A stretch of 6,486 nt of DNA from Deltaproteobacteria bacterium (GCA_016194835.1 JACQAU010000148.1:1-6486), one strand, 5' to 3'; numbered from the stretch's first letter, positions 1 to 6,092 are shown. Program-made: numbers and translations. The notes: generated by a model from the sequence alone, not told the origin.

Positions 1-80
1 AGACCTGTATGTAAAATGTCTGATAAAATAAATTTTTGCCTGTACACTTGTATCTTAGATTGCCTGATTTTTAGATTCAT
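1..80 (-). CDS. N-terminus of a gene overlapping prfA, probably release factor glutamine methyltransferase (partial)
   Basis: An ATG at 80-78 overlaps the TGA stop of prfA (79-77) as ATGA, and the frame stays open to the window edge, giving 26 residues. They begin MNLKIRQSKI and end FILSDILHTG. A 4-nt start/stop overlap is a classic sign of translational coupling. The gene directly after prfA in many bacteria is prmC (hemK), whose product methylates the Gln of the RF1/RF2 GGQ motif using S-adenosylmethionine. The visible residues lie before any diagnostic motif (PrmC's NPPY is far downstream), so the identity rests on position only. An alternative in-frame GTG start lies at 47-45, giving a shorter N-terminus. 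The reading frame itself is well supported; the product name is inference. Confidence 0.55.
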   Translation of the reverse strand, partial: MNLKIRQSKIQVYRQKFILSDILHTG

Positions 81-1147
81 CTTATACTTTGAGCTTTCAA
101 TGCTTCTGTTTGATAATGCGACTGGAGTGCATCCAAAAGAGACTCAATTTTTCCTTCCATAACTTCTGGAAGCTGATAAAGCGTAAGCCCAATCCTATGA
201 TCTGTTAGCCTGCCTTGTGGGAAATTGTATGTTCTAATACGTTCACTGCGATCGCCTGTACCAACCATACTGCGTCTAGCATCCGCGTGCTCTTTTGCTG
301 CTTTGTCTCTTTCATATTCTAAAAGCCTTGAGCGCAAAATTTTCATGGCCTTGTCCTTATTTTTATGCTGAGACCTCTCATCTTGACAAACTACAACCAT
401 GCCAGAAGGAATATGAGTAATCCGAACAGCAGAGTCAGTCGTATTTACTCCCTGTCCACCTGCTCCGCCAGATCTGAAAACATCAATTCTTAACTCTGTA
501 GGGTTAATTGTGATATCTACTTCTTCCGCTTCTGGCAAAACTGCTACCGTTACAGTAGAAGTATGAATGCGACCTTGAGCTTCAGTTTCTGGCACTCTCT
601 GCACACGGTGTACCCCGCCTTCCCACTTTAAGCGACTATAGACCCGCATTCCATTAATCATGGCAATAATTTCCTTTAACCCGCCAAGACCTGTTGGATT
701 TGAAGATAAAACTTCGACCGACCATCTCTGCTTTTCAGCAAATTTTTGATACAAGCGATAAAGCTCAGCTACAAATAGAGCTGCCTCTTCACCCCCCGCT
801 CCTGCACGGATTTCTAACATGCAGTTTTTTTCGTCATTATGGTCTTTTGGTAGGAGCAATATTTGGAGCTTTTGAATAACATCTTGAAGTTGAATGTCTT
901 GTAACTTGAGCTCTTCTTTTGCTAAAGAAACAAATTCATGATCTGAAGACCCTAAAAGCTCGGTATTAGAACTTATTTCTTTTTTTATTTCTTTGTACTT
1001 TCTATAAACACTTACTATTTCTTCTAAACTGGCACGTTCCTGAGATAGTCGTTTTAACTCCTGTGGCTGTTTGGCCAACTCTGGTTCTGTCAAGCGGCGT
1101 TCAATCTCTATAAAGCGCTTTTCGATTTCTTGTAAATTTTTAAACAT
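77..1147 (-). CDS. prfA: Peptide chain release factor 1 (RF1)
   Basis: Cytoplasmic class I release factor that reads UAA and UAG in the ribosomal A site and triggers hydrolysis of peptidyl-tRNA. The 356-residue product has the full family length (about 355-360). An N-terminal helical domain covers about residues 1-100, and the RAGAGGEEA signature is at 114-122. The codon-recognition tripeptide is in RVPETE with PET at 186-188; this is the PxT class typical of RF1, not the SPF of RF2. The catalytic GGQ loop is at 230-232 within RSGGAGGQGVN, and the conserved RIRTYNFPQGRLTDHR segment lies near residues 305-320. The start is 5 nt after the DUF1385 stop with no clear Shine-Dalgarno sequence, which suggests coupled translation. 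Its own stop is UGA, a codon RF1 does not read, and it overlaps the next start codon. No key residue is missing, so the gene looks functional. Confidence 0.97.
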   Translation of the reverse strand: MFKNLQEIEKRFIEIERRLTEPELAKQPQELKRLSQERASLEEIVSVYRKYKEIKKEISSNTELLGSSDHEFVSLAKEELKLQDIQLQDVIQKLQILLLPKDHNDEKNCMLEIRAGAGGEEAALFVAELYRLYQKFAEKQRWSVEVLSSNPTGLGGLKEIIAMINGMRVYSRLKWEGGVHRVQRVPETEAQGRIHTSTVTVAVLPEAEEVDITINPTELRIDVFRSGGAGGQGVNTTDSAVRITHIPSGMVVVCQDERSQHKNKDKAMKILRSRLLEYERDKAAKEHADARRSMVGTGDRSERIRTYNFPQGRLTDHRIGLTLYQLPEVMEGKIESLLDALQSHYQTEALKAQSIR

Positions 1148-1152
1148 ATAAT

Positions 1153-2199
1153 TTATGCTTCAGGAAATTCTGCAATCCTTGCTTGTATTATTCCTAACTC
1201 ATTTAGGTTAGAAATTTCAAATTCATTCTCACTAGGGGATTTTAGCCCTTTTTCAAGAGCTAAAACTTGTTTTAAGGAGGCTAATGCCACCTCCAATTGA
1301 TCTGGACTTGGTTCACGCGTGGTTAGATACTGTAAAACCAACCCTGGCCAAATCATAATTTTAAACAACAAACTTTTCATTCGAAAAGCACAAAACTTAA
1401 TAAATTCATACGCTAACCCAGCCACAGGGAGCATTAAAACTATTTTTACAAATACCATAAAAATATGATTTAAAACTGAATTAGAAAACAATGTAGATAA
1501 CGCAAAAAGAGGAAAAATCAAACTAAAAACCAAAATGCTTATTAGAATTAAAAAAAGTAAAAAACTTGTACCACATCGCGGATGAAGTCTAGATTTTGTT
1601 TGGGCATGAGTAACTAAAAGTTCTTCGCCATTTTCGAATGTATAAATAGATTTGTGTTCAGCTCCGTGGTACTGAAAAACTCGATGTATATCTTTCATTT
1701 GAGAAATCAAGTAAACATAAATGAGTAAAATAAAAATTTTTAATGCCCCATCCACCAAATGAAAAATAGGGTTTTGAACAGTAATCGTAGTATGATTTGT
1801 AAAAAGTGCTGTCAAAAAATGTGGTAATGCAACAAAAAGCCCCATTCCCAAAACAATGGCACTAATAATTGAGACAGCAATTGCCCAGGAAGAAAGTTGT
1901 TCTGTGTCATCTTTTGAATCTGAAGCCATATTTGCTGAATAGCTCAAGGCTTCGATACCCTGGACCAAAGATTCGAGCAATAAAACAACTCCTCTTAAGA
2001 GTGGTTTTTTTAAAATAGGAAATTTTTGAGAAATACTTTTATATGGTTTATATCGAATAACTATTTTTTTATCAGGTTTTCGAACAGCAATGGCAACAAA
2101 ATTTGGAGAACGCATCATTACACCTTCGATAACTGCTTGTCCTCCAATGCTGGTATATTGGGCAATACTTGTATACTGTGCTATGAGTTTAAATAACAT
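1153..2199 (-). CDS. DUF1385 (YqhQ-family) membrane protein
   Basis: A 348-residue protein of the DUF1385 family (YqhQ in Bacillus subtilis), whose biochemical role is not settled to my knowledge. The family signatures are all present: GGQAVIEGVMMR at 19-30, YHGAEHKSIYTFE at 177-189, HPRCGTSFL at 206-214 and PGLVLQYLTTREP at 285-297. Four hydrophobic segments look membrane-spanning, at about 104-130, 146-168, 211-235 and 243-264. The conserved His/Glu/Cys cluster (HGAEH, HPRCG) could bind a metal, which is inference. The extreme N-terminus before GGQAVIEG contains AQYTSI twice in a row (residues 7-18). The stop lies 5 nt from prfA and the start 4 nt from the upstream stop, so the gene sits inside a tight operon. 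DUF1385 next to prfA is a recurring gene order in several phyla. The ribosomal protein L31 gene often seen upstream is absent here. Confidence 0.93.
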   Translation of the reverse strand: MLFKLIAQYTSIAQYTSIGGQAVIEGVMMRSPNFVAIAVRKPDKKIVIRYKPYKSISQKFPILKKPLLRGVVLLLESLVQGIEALSYSANMASDSKDDTEQLSSWAIAVSIISAIVLGMGLFVALPHFLTALFTNHTTITVQNPIFHLVDGALKIFILLIYVYLISQMKDIHRVFQYHGAEHKSIYTFENGEELLVTHAQTKSRLHPRCGTSFLLFLILISILVFSLIFPLFALSTLFSNSVLNHIFMVFVKIVLMLPVAGLAYEFIKFCAFRMKSLLFKIMIWPGLVLQYLTTREPSPDQLEVALASLKQVLALEKGLKSPSENEFEISNLNELGIIQARIAEFPEA

Positions 2200-2203
2200 T
2201 TCG

Positions 2204-2644
2204 CTATTGTAAATCTATTGCTATAGATGTTGCAATAGATTTTAAAAGTATTTCTCTGGGGAATGGATCTAAAGAGCCATCTTTCATCTTCATAACAATG
2301 GGTATAGCCATACCCCAATGATGCGTCCCTAGAACTCCCAATAAACAAGTCGATAATAGAGGTTGCTTTGGATTTAATAGCTTAATCAGTTCTGGTAAGA
2401 AAATAGCTTTTTCGAAAGTCATTTGACTATCATTTAGTTTTACTTGAGAAATTTTTCTTAAATGTCTATAATTTCTCAGAGAAAACTTATAGTCCAATAG
2501 CTTTTGGTTATAAGACGGGGAGTTCTTTGAGAGTCTTTTACTATCTAATGGGTCAGCAAAAACAGACACAACCGAGTAATATCTAATACCCTGTGTTGGC
2601 ACGTCGTTTGTCTGCCACCACTGCAGCCTTTTCTTAGTCGTCAT
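2204..2644 (-). CDS. C-terminal part of a frame-disrupted alpha/beta hydrolase (146-codon ORF)
   Basis: On its own this would be a 146-residue hypothetical protein, but it reads as the second half of the hydrolase encoded upstream. It contains RYYSVVSVFADP (21-32), which resembles the late beta-strand/acid loop of alpha/beta hydrolases with D31 as candidate acid. It also has LGVLGTHHWGMA (102-113), with H108 or H109 as candidate catalytic histidine near the C-terminus. It has no signal peptide, and its N-terminus lacks the start of any fold. The same frame is open upstream of the ATG as far as 2713, inside the neighbouring ORF, and that extra stretch (KFKNFINKLAISLEQ) reads as ordinary protein. 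The Shine-Dalgarno sequence before the ATG at 2644 is poor. The residue assignments come from pattern, not alignment. The stop TAG is 4 nt before the DUF1385 start. Confidence 0.6.
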   Translation of the reverse strand: MTTKKRLQWWQTNDVPTQGIRYYSVVSVFADPLDSKRLSKNSPSYNQKLLDYKFSLRNYRHLRKISQVKLNDSQMTFEKAIFLPELIKLLNPKQPLLSTCLLGVLGTHHWGMAIPIVMKMKDGSLDPFPREILLKSIATSIAIDLQ

Positions 2645-2681
2645 TTGCTCTAAACTTATTGCTAATTTATTAATAAAGTTT

Positions 2682-2713
2682 TTAAATTTTCTTAAGTGGA
2701 GTATTGCTGACGC
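2682..2713 (-). other. Frameshift zone joining the two hydrolase ORFs
   Basis: Both the upstream frame (open until its TAA at 2684-2682) and the downstream frame (open from 2713, just after a TAA at 2716-2714) can be read here. The local minus-strand sequence is CCACTTAAGAAAATTTAA. Dropping one A from the A4 run (2687-2690) turns KKI-stop into KKFKNFINKLA and continues into the second ORF. The A4 run is too short for typical transcriptional slippage. The ATT-TAA pair is not a good +1 site of the prfB type, because the Ile tRNA would re-pair badly with TTT. A true indel or a base-call error is therefore the simpler explanation. Confidence 0.65.
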
Positions 2714-3467
2714 TTAGAGTTTCTAAATTTTTTGGTATTTTCAGTTTATTTCCTAATTCTTTTAGAAGCAAAATTTCTCTATCTGTAGGGGATCTGAAAA
2801 CCTCATCCACTAAATCAGAGCCAAAGACAACTCCTCCTAGTGAAACCATGCCTTTGATATTTTTTAGCCATGGAGATTTTCTTTGCATTAATAATGCTAA
2901 TACATCTAATGCTATCATTGTGCCTCGTGAATAACCCAAAAAAACCATATTCTCCGGGACGCCATTGACAGAAAAAAACCGTTCAAGTCTTTCGATAAAA
3001 TCCATAGCATTTTCGCGAGTGTCTCCTATGGTAGCAAAAGACATTGGAGGTGTTTTGAAAAGTAAGTATTTGATAAGTATGTTGTTATTTTTATTTTTAA
3101 ATTCAGATTGGTAAAAATCGTTACAAAACTCCAGGTTTTCGTGAAATACTTCCTGAAGGGTTTTAGTCTCAATAAACTCACTCATAAAACCAGGGAAAAT
3201 AACAAATGTTATTGGGCGATGTTGTAATGTCTTTAGCAAATCATTAACATCAAAAGATTTGGTTTGAGATTTGTGTCCAAGCTTGTACAGATAAGAGGGC
3301 GGAGTTTTTTTAAGCTTTTCTTTTAGTGTTTCTAAAAAGTTATTTGGAGTTTCAGCAGTGCTTTCTAAAAGTTTTTCATCAGGTAAAAAAATAAAATAAT
3401 CTTTTTTAGAAGTCTTATTATTCAAGTAGCTTAAAAAAATATTGCGAAACTTCTCCGCATTTACCAT
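2682..3467 (-). CDS. Alpha/beta hydrolase, N-terminal part, truncated by frameshift
   Basis: A 261-residue product with the marks of an alpha/beta-hydrolase (serine esterase/lipase-like) fold. A strand and oxyanion-type turn, ITFVIFPGF, lies at 86-94. The nucleophile elbow is FLGYSRG (176-182) with Ser180, and the following strand and glycine turn VSLGGVVFGS is at 208-217. The first 80 or so residues are a charged helical extension without a signal peptide, so a cytoplasmic location is likely. The substrate cannot be predicted. The ORF ends TPLKKI before any catalytic histidine, which is abnormal for the fold. The missing part lies in the next ORF, one frame over. Removing one A at 2687-2690 gives a continuous 420-residue protein from 3467 to 2204. 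The start is 9 nt after the upstream stop with a weak Shine-Dalgarno sequence, consistent with coupling. Confidence 0.75.
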   Translation of the reverse strand: MVNAEKFRNIFLSYLNNKTSKKDYFIFLPDEKLLESTAETPNNFLETLKEKLKKTPPSYLYKLGHKSQTKSFDVNDLLKTLQHRPITFVIFPGFMSEFIETKTLQEVFHENLEFCNDFYQSEFKNKNNNILIKYLLFKTPPMSFATIGDTRENAMDFIERLERFFSVNGVPENMVFLGYSRGTMIALDVLALLMQRKSPWLKNIKGMVSLGGVVFGSDLVDEVFRSPTDREILLLKELGNKLKIPKNLETLSVSNTPLKKI

Positions 3468-3476
3468 AAATATTTA

Positions 3477-3911
3477 TTAGAGCTGTTCTTTTATGCACTG
3501 AAATTCATCAAAAAGAACATCTGTATCTTTTGTTTCAGTTTGTACCTGAAAGTCAAGTTCCTGATCTCCTTTAGACCCATGACTAATGTTCATTGTTCTG
3601 GATTTTATATCATTACTGGGACCAATCGTGTCAACACTAACTGAATATGGATACAGATTCTCTAATGCATAAAGATATCCGCCTGTGTTGTTGTCACTAA
3701 ATATGACAGACTTAAATTTTTGTATATTGCCCAATTTTCTATCTCTGAAAACAAGATTAAAATTATGATCACTAGTAAAAAACTTAGATTCACCCGTAAG
3801 AGTACACGCATACTGAGCAGTAATAATAATTTTACCTGCCATTGCTTGATCATTGATAGCAAACAAGAAACTACCTATAATAAAAAACATAATAACAAAA
3901 AACTTTTTCAT
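3477..3911 (-). CDS. Small exported protein of unknown function
   Basis: A 144-residue protein that I do not recognise. It starts with a standard Sec signal peptide: MKK, a hydrophobic core FFVIMFFIIGSFLFA, then a likely signal peptidase I site after AMA (residues 23-25) before GKIII. The mature part is about 119 residues, mostly beta-like and polar. It has exactly two cysteines (C36 and C139), near the two ends, which could form one disulfide in the periplasm or outside the cell. There is no lipobox. The start codon follows a GGGGG-type ribosome binding sequence (3921-3925) and lies about 20 nt below a promoter-like pair, so this looks like the first gene of the transcription unit that runs into prfA. 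The stop is 9 nt before the hydrolase start. Any functional link to the hydrolase is only inference from position. Confidence 0.8.
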   Translation of the reverse strand: MKKFFVIMFFIIGSFLFAINDQAMAGKIIITAQYACTLTGESKFFTSDHNFNLVFRDRKLGNIQKFKSVIFSDNNTGGYLYALENLYPYSVSVDTIGPSNDIKSRTMNISHGSKGDQELDFQVQTETKDTDVLFDEFQCIKEQL

Positions 3912-3930
3912 GGTCTCTTACCCCCAGAAC

Positions 3931-3959
3931 TAGATATCCCGCTTGACCCGAGATGTCAA
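3931..3959 (-). promoter_or_regulatory. Putative sigma70-like promoter of the exported protein-hydrolase-DUF1385-prfA unit
   Basis: On the minus strand there is a perfect TTGACA (3959-3954), then 17 nt, then TATCTA (3936-3931), a weak but acceptable -10. Transcription would start near 3924, leaving a leader of only about a dozen bases before the ATG at 3911. The -35 overlaps an inverted repeat TTGAC-N7-GTCAA (3943-3959), a possible operator. I see no better promoter between here and prfA. Confidence 0.45.
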
Positions 3960-3968
3960 ATAAGCATT

Positions 3969-3990
3969 TAATTTTTTTTAAAAAAAATTA
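3969..3990. repeat. 22-bp perfect palindrome, TAA-T8-A8-TTA
   Basis: The sequence reads TAA, eight T, eight A, TTA and equals its own reverse complement. It lies between the terminator stem of the lipoprotein gene and the promoter of the next unit. The T8 seen on the minus strand serves as the terminator tract, and the A8 beyond it could act as an UP-like element upstream of the TTGACA at 3959. Confidence 0.7.
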
Positions 3991-4016
3991 GTGCTACAGT
4001 GTGCTAGAGTAGTACT
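3980..4016 (-). terminator. Putative rho-independent terminator of the IPT/LamG lipoprotein gene
   Basis: Two to four bases past the TAA at 4020-4018, the minus strand reads AGTACTAC, an 11-nt loop, GTAGCACT, then AA and eight T residues. The 8-bp stem has one A/C mismatch. A U8 tract straight after a hairpin at the end of a gene is the usual layout. The tract is half of a palindrome of T8 and A8 (3969-3990). Confidence 0.5.
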
Positions 4017-4017
4017 C

Positions 4018-5826
4018 TTATAAAACTCCAAGATTGTACTTGGCATCTAGATATTTTTCAACACTTTGTCGATTAGAGTCTGTTAGAGTTGATGTGAAAA
4101 TAATAATTTCTGCAATATCACCGTGAAGAAACTCAGTATTATTGACATTTCTCTTTCCAATAATGAGTTGAGATCCGGTTACATTCTGAACACTGCCTGC
4201 CACTGACGTACTTCCATTAATTCGCACTGAAGCCGTAGTTCCTGTGCGATCTAAATAAACAATATTAAAACTAGTTGTATTAAACGGCATACTAGACGCG
4301 GAGGTATCTTTCCACTGAAAAGTATTTTCATTCTTTGGGAAAATCCATTCACATTTTGTACCGCAATCCGGTTCAATCACATGCATAGTGGCCAAGGTAT
4401 CTAATTGTCTTGCAACAAAAAATAAAGTAAAAGTGCTCGATATTCCTGTACTGGTAATTGACATAACATCATCTACACCATCAAAACGAATTACGGGATA
4501 AGTATTGAGTGTTTGAGTTATAAAAAGTGGCTGTTTAGTGTGTGTAAATTGGCTTGCATTATTTTTTTCATCTGGAGAATTTGGTGAAGAATCTAACCAA
4601 TCTGAAACTGGAGTATTATTTTGCAAATTCAAGCTATCGGCTTTTAGCCAAACACGGATATGAGTGCCACTCAGATCATCTGGTAATCTTACATATCTAT
4701 ACTTACCTCCCGATCCTGATTGTGCACTTAGGTTTGTGACCGTAATTACTTCGCCACTCACTGCACTTTCTGTATGTGGAGCAGTTGTACAAGTTAAACT
4801 TGTTTTTGAAAGCACCTGAACGGAGCTACAGGTAGAACCTCCCACATCGACAGAGACCCCGTCGCGAAAACCACTACCACTAATCGCAATAGATGTACCG
4901 CCTTGAATTGATCCCCATGCTGGCAAAACAGAACTAACCACAGGAGCATCTTGATAAGTAAAGCCGTTGGTTAATGTAGCATTTTGATTATCAAAATTAG
5001 TAACAACGACATTTACACTGCCTTCTATGTGAGCAGTAGTAGTGCAGTGAGCGGACACTGGAGAATCTAAACCGACATTTATACATGCGGAACCACCCAA
5101 AGAAACGCTTGCTCCATTTAAAAAATAATTTCCTGAAATAACAATTTGCTCTCCACCTGCTGTCGCACCAAGACTGGGAGTAACACCTATAATTTGTGGT
5201 GCAAATTGATAAGTGTATCCTTTACTTAATGTATTCAATTGTCCGTCTGTATTTGTAACAACAATATCAGCCGCGCCTTGAACATGTGCCTGAGTCACGC
5301 ATGTAAGCTTGGATGGGGATTGTACACTAATATTTTGACAGTCTAGTTGACCAATAGAAACTTTAGCATCCTGTAAAAAATAGTTTCCTTCTAGGGTAAC
5401 CAGTGTATTTCCTGCTAAAGCTCCCGCTGTTGGAGAAATTTTTTGTATCAAAGGAGCTTCTTGATAAGTAAAAATATCAGATAAAACTATGGAGTTATCA
5501 TCTGGGTTTTTAACCGTTACTGAAACCTTTGAGGCAGGGTGTGCAGGAGTTAAGCAGGTAATGTTATTATTCTGGGCAACTACAACTTGGGTACATTCTG
5601 ATTGATCAAAAAAGACTTGTGTGCCTTGTTGAAAGTTATCACCTTCGATAATTATTTTTGTAGCGCCTTTTGGATTGCCTTCTTTTGGACTGAGAGAAGA
5701 AATTACAACCGGAAAAAACTTCGAATCTGCCTTAGAACCCCCCGGAGAAAGCGGGTTGCGTGTACAATTAGACAAGCAAATTCCAATTCCAGACAATAAT
5801 AGTATAGTAATGGTTTTTTTCACCAC
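4018..5826 (-). CDS. Putative lipoprotein with four IPT/TIG domains and a LamG-like domain
   Basis: A 602-residue surface-type protein. A short signal sequence (MVKKTITILLLSGIGICLS) ends in LSNC, a lipobox-like motif with C21 as lipidation site; Asn at -1 is unusual. Four immunoglobulin-like IPT/TIG domains follow at about 39-121, 124-206, 209-291 and 294-378. Each starts with a xxI/VxxxxPxxGxxxGG-like strand and the first three end in FTYQ/YTYQ. Each has a cysteine pair 13 residues apart (C78/C91, C163/C176, C248/C261, C333/C346), repeating every 85 residues exactly. Residues 388-597 look like a LamG/concanavalin-like jelly roll (VWLKADS, DWLDSSPN, PVIRFDGVDD, DIAEIIIF), with a further pair C488/C492. 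Such proteins commonly bind glycans or act as adhesins, which is inference here. The start is GTG at 5826; a second GTG at 5823 is better spaced from AAGGGG (5835-5830). There is no downstream partner before the terminator. Confidence 0.88.
   Translation of the reverse strand: MVKKTITILLLSGIGICLSNCTRNPLSPGGSKADSKFFPVVISSLSPKEGNPKGATKIIIEGDNFQQGTQVFFDQSECTQVVVAQNNNITCLTPAHPASKVSVTVKNPDDNSIVLSDIFTYQEAPLIQKISPTAGALAGNTLVTLEGNYFLQDAKVSIGQLDCQNISVQSPSKLTCVTQAHVQGAADIVVTNTDGQLNTLSKGYTYQFAPQIIGVTPSLGATAGGEQIVISGNYFLNGASVSLGGSACINVGLDSPVSAHCTTTAHIEGSVNVVVTNFDNQNATLTNGFTYQDAPVVSSVLPAWGSIQGGTSIAISGSGFRDGVSVDVGGSTCSSVQVLSKTSLTCTTAPHTESAVSGEVITVTNLSAQSGSGGKYRYVRLPDDLSGTHIRVWLKADSLNLQNNTPVSDWLDSSPNSPDEKNNASQFTHTKQPLFITQTLNTYPVIRFDGVDDVMSITSTGISSTFTLFFVARQLDTLATMHVIEPDCGTKCEWIFPKNENTFQWKDTSASSMPFNTTSFNIVYLDRTGTTASVRINGSTSVAGSVQNVTGSQLIIGKRNVNNTEFLHGDIAEIIIFTSTLTDSNRQSVEKYLDAKYNLGVL
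4954..5712 (-). repeat. Tandem 255-bp IPT/TIG repeats (first three of four units)
   Basis: The cysteines, the terminal FTYQ/YTYQ strands and the inter-domain AP recur every 85 codons (255 bp), with the first three units at about 5712-5464, 5457-5209 and 5202-4954. A fourth diverged unit with a longer end follows at about 4947-4693. The linker is also partly conserved as DNA (plus-strand TTGATAAGT near 4951, 5206 and 5461), showing growth by internal duplication. Confidence 0.75.
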
Positions 5827-5850
5827 CTTCCCCTTTATTAGCTTCTCGGC

Positions 5851-5880
5851 ATTATTGCTGAAATTTTAACCTGCCCGCAA
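5851..5880 (-). promoter_or_regulatory. Weak candidate promoter for the lipoprotein gene
   Basis: On the minus strand TTGCGG (5880-5875) is followed after 18 nt by AATAAT (5856-5851), a 5/6 match to the -10 consensus. The -35 match is poor. The position would leave a leader of about 20 nt containing AAGGGG. Confidence 0.28.
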
Positions 5881-5932
5881 TAGGAGACGACTACGTTGTA
5901 GACCAAAATAGTGTTTTATTGATTACTACTTG

Positions 5933-5947
5933 TTTTACTTAGTAAAA
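5933..5947. promoter_or_regulatory. 15-bp palindrome, possible operator
   Basis: TTTTACT-T-AGTAAAA is a perfect 7-bp inverted repeat around a single base. It lies between two divergently oriented genes, upstream of both. The size and symmetry fit a dimeric regulator site, but no regulator is encoded nearby and I do not recognise the motif. Confidence 0.35.
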
Positions 5948-5991
5948 AGCCGCATAAAACTAGCTTAGAAGACTCATTGCACAATGCGACA

Positions 5992-5997
5992 TACAAT
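5992..5997 (+). promoter_or_regulatory. Candidate -10 box for the 17-codon ORF transcript
   Basis: TACAAT matches the -10 consensus at 5 of 6 positions and would start a transcript near 6004, about 35 nt before the ATG at 6039. There is no convincing -35 at 16-18 nt upstream, so an activator or another sigma factor would be needed. It lies just downstream of the 5933-5947 palindrome. Confidence 0.3.
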
Positions 5998-6038
5998 ATG
6001 GTCTACTAGATCTCTAAATAAGTTTGGAGGAAACAAAA

Positions 6039-6092
6039 ATGGAAGAAACACAGATGGATCTTCCCCCTAATTTTGGCTCTAAAAACAATTAA
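6039..6092 (+). CDS. 17-residue micro-ORF, possible leader or small peptide
   Basis: The ORF encodes MEETQMDLPPNFGSKNN and ends in TAA. It is preceded by the strongest ribosome binding site in the window, GGAGG at 6026-6030 with an 8-nt spacer, and the start is ATG. The peptide is acidic at its start, has no membrane segment or signal peptide, and resembles no attenuator leader: it has no run of a single amino acid. It lies on the same strand as, and 126 nt before, the C/GW-repeat gene, and could be a regulatory leader for it, a small secreted or intracellular peptide, or chance. A short ORF alone is weak evidence; the Shine-Dalgarno sequence is what makes it worth listing. Confidence 0.35.
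   Translation: MEETQMDLPPNFGSKNN

Noticed and set aside
694..879. Plus-strand ORF of 61 codons inside prfA
   Set aside because: It lies wholly opposite a conserved essential gene, has no ribosome binding site and no recognisable protein features.
2682..2690. Programmed +1 frameshift like that of prfB
   Set aside because: ATT-TAA does not allow good re-pairing of the Ile tRNA with TTT, and no upstream Shine-Dalgarno stimulator is seen; an indel or base-call error is simpler, though not excluded.
2704..2934. Plus-strand ORF of 76 codons opposite the hydrolase
   Set aside because: Antisense shadow of the GxSxG-bearing coding region; composition explained by the opposite strand.
3662..3862. 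Minus-strand ORF of 66 codons inside the exported protein gene
   Set aside because: Alternate frame of a gene with a clean signal peptide and good start site; no separate ribosome binding site.
3720..3971. Plus-strand ORF of 83 codons
   Set aside because: Runs antisense through the exported protein gene and its promoter; no supporting start context.
3969..3990. T8/A8 palindrome as a transposon end or attachment site
   Set aside because: No transposase, recombinase, target duplication or matching second copy is present in the window.
5602..5869. Two plus-strand ORFs of 64-65 codons opposite the lipoprotein N-terminus
   Set aside because: Shadows of the signal peptide and first IPT domain; no independent support.
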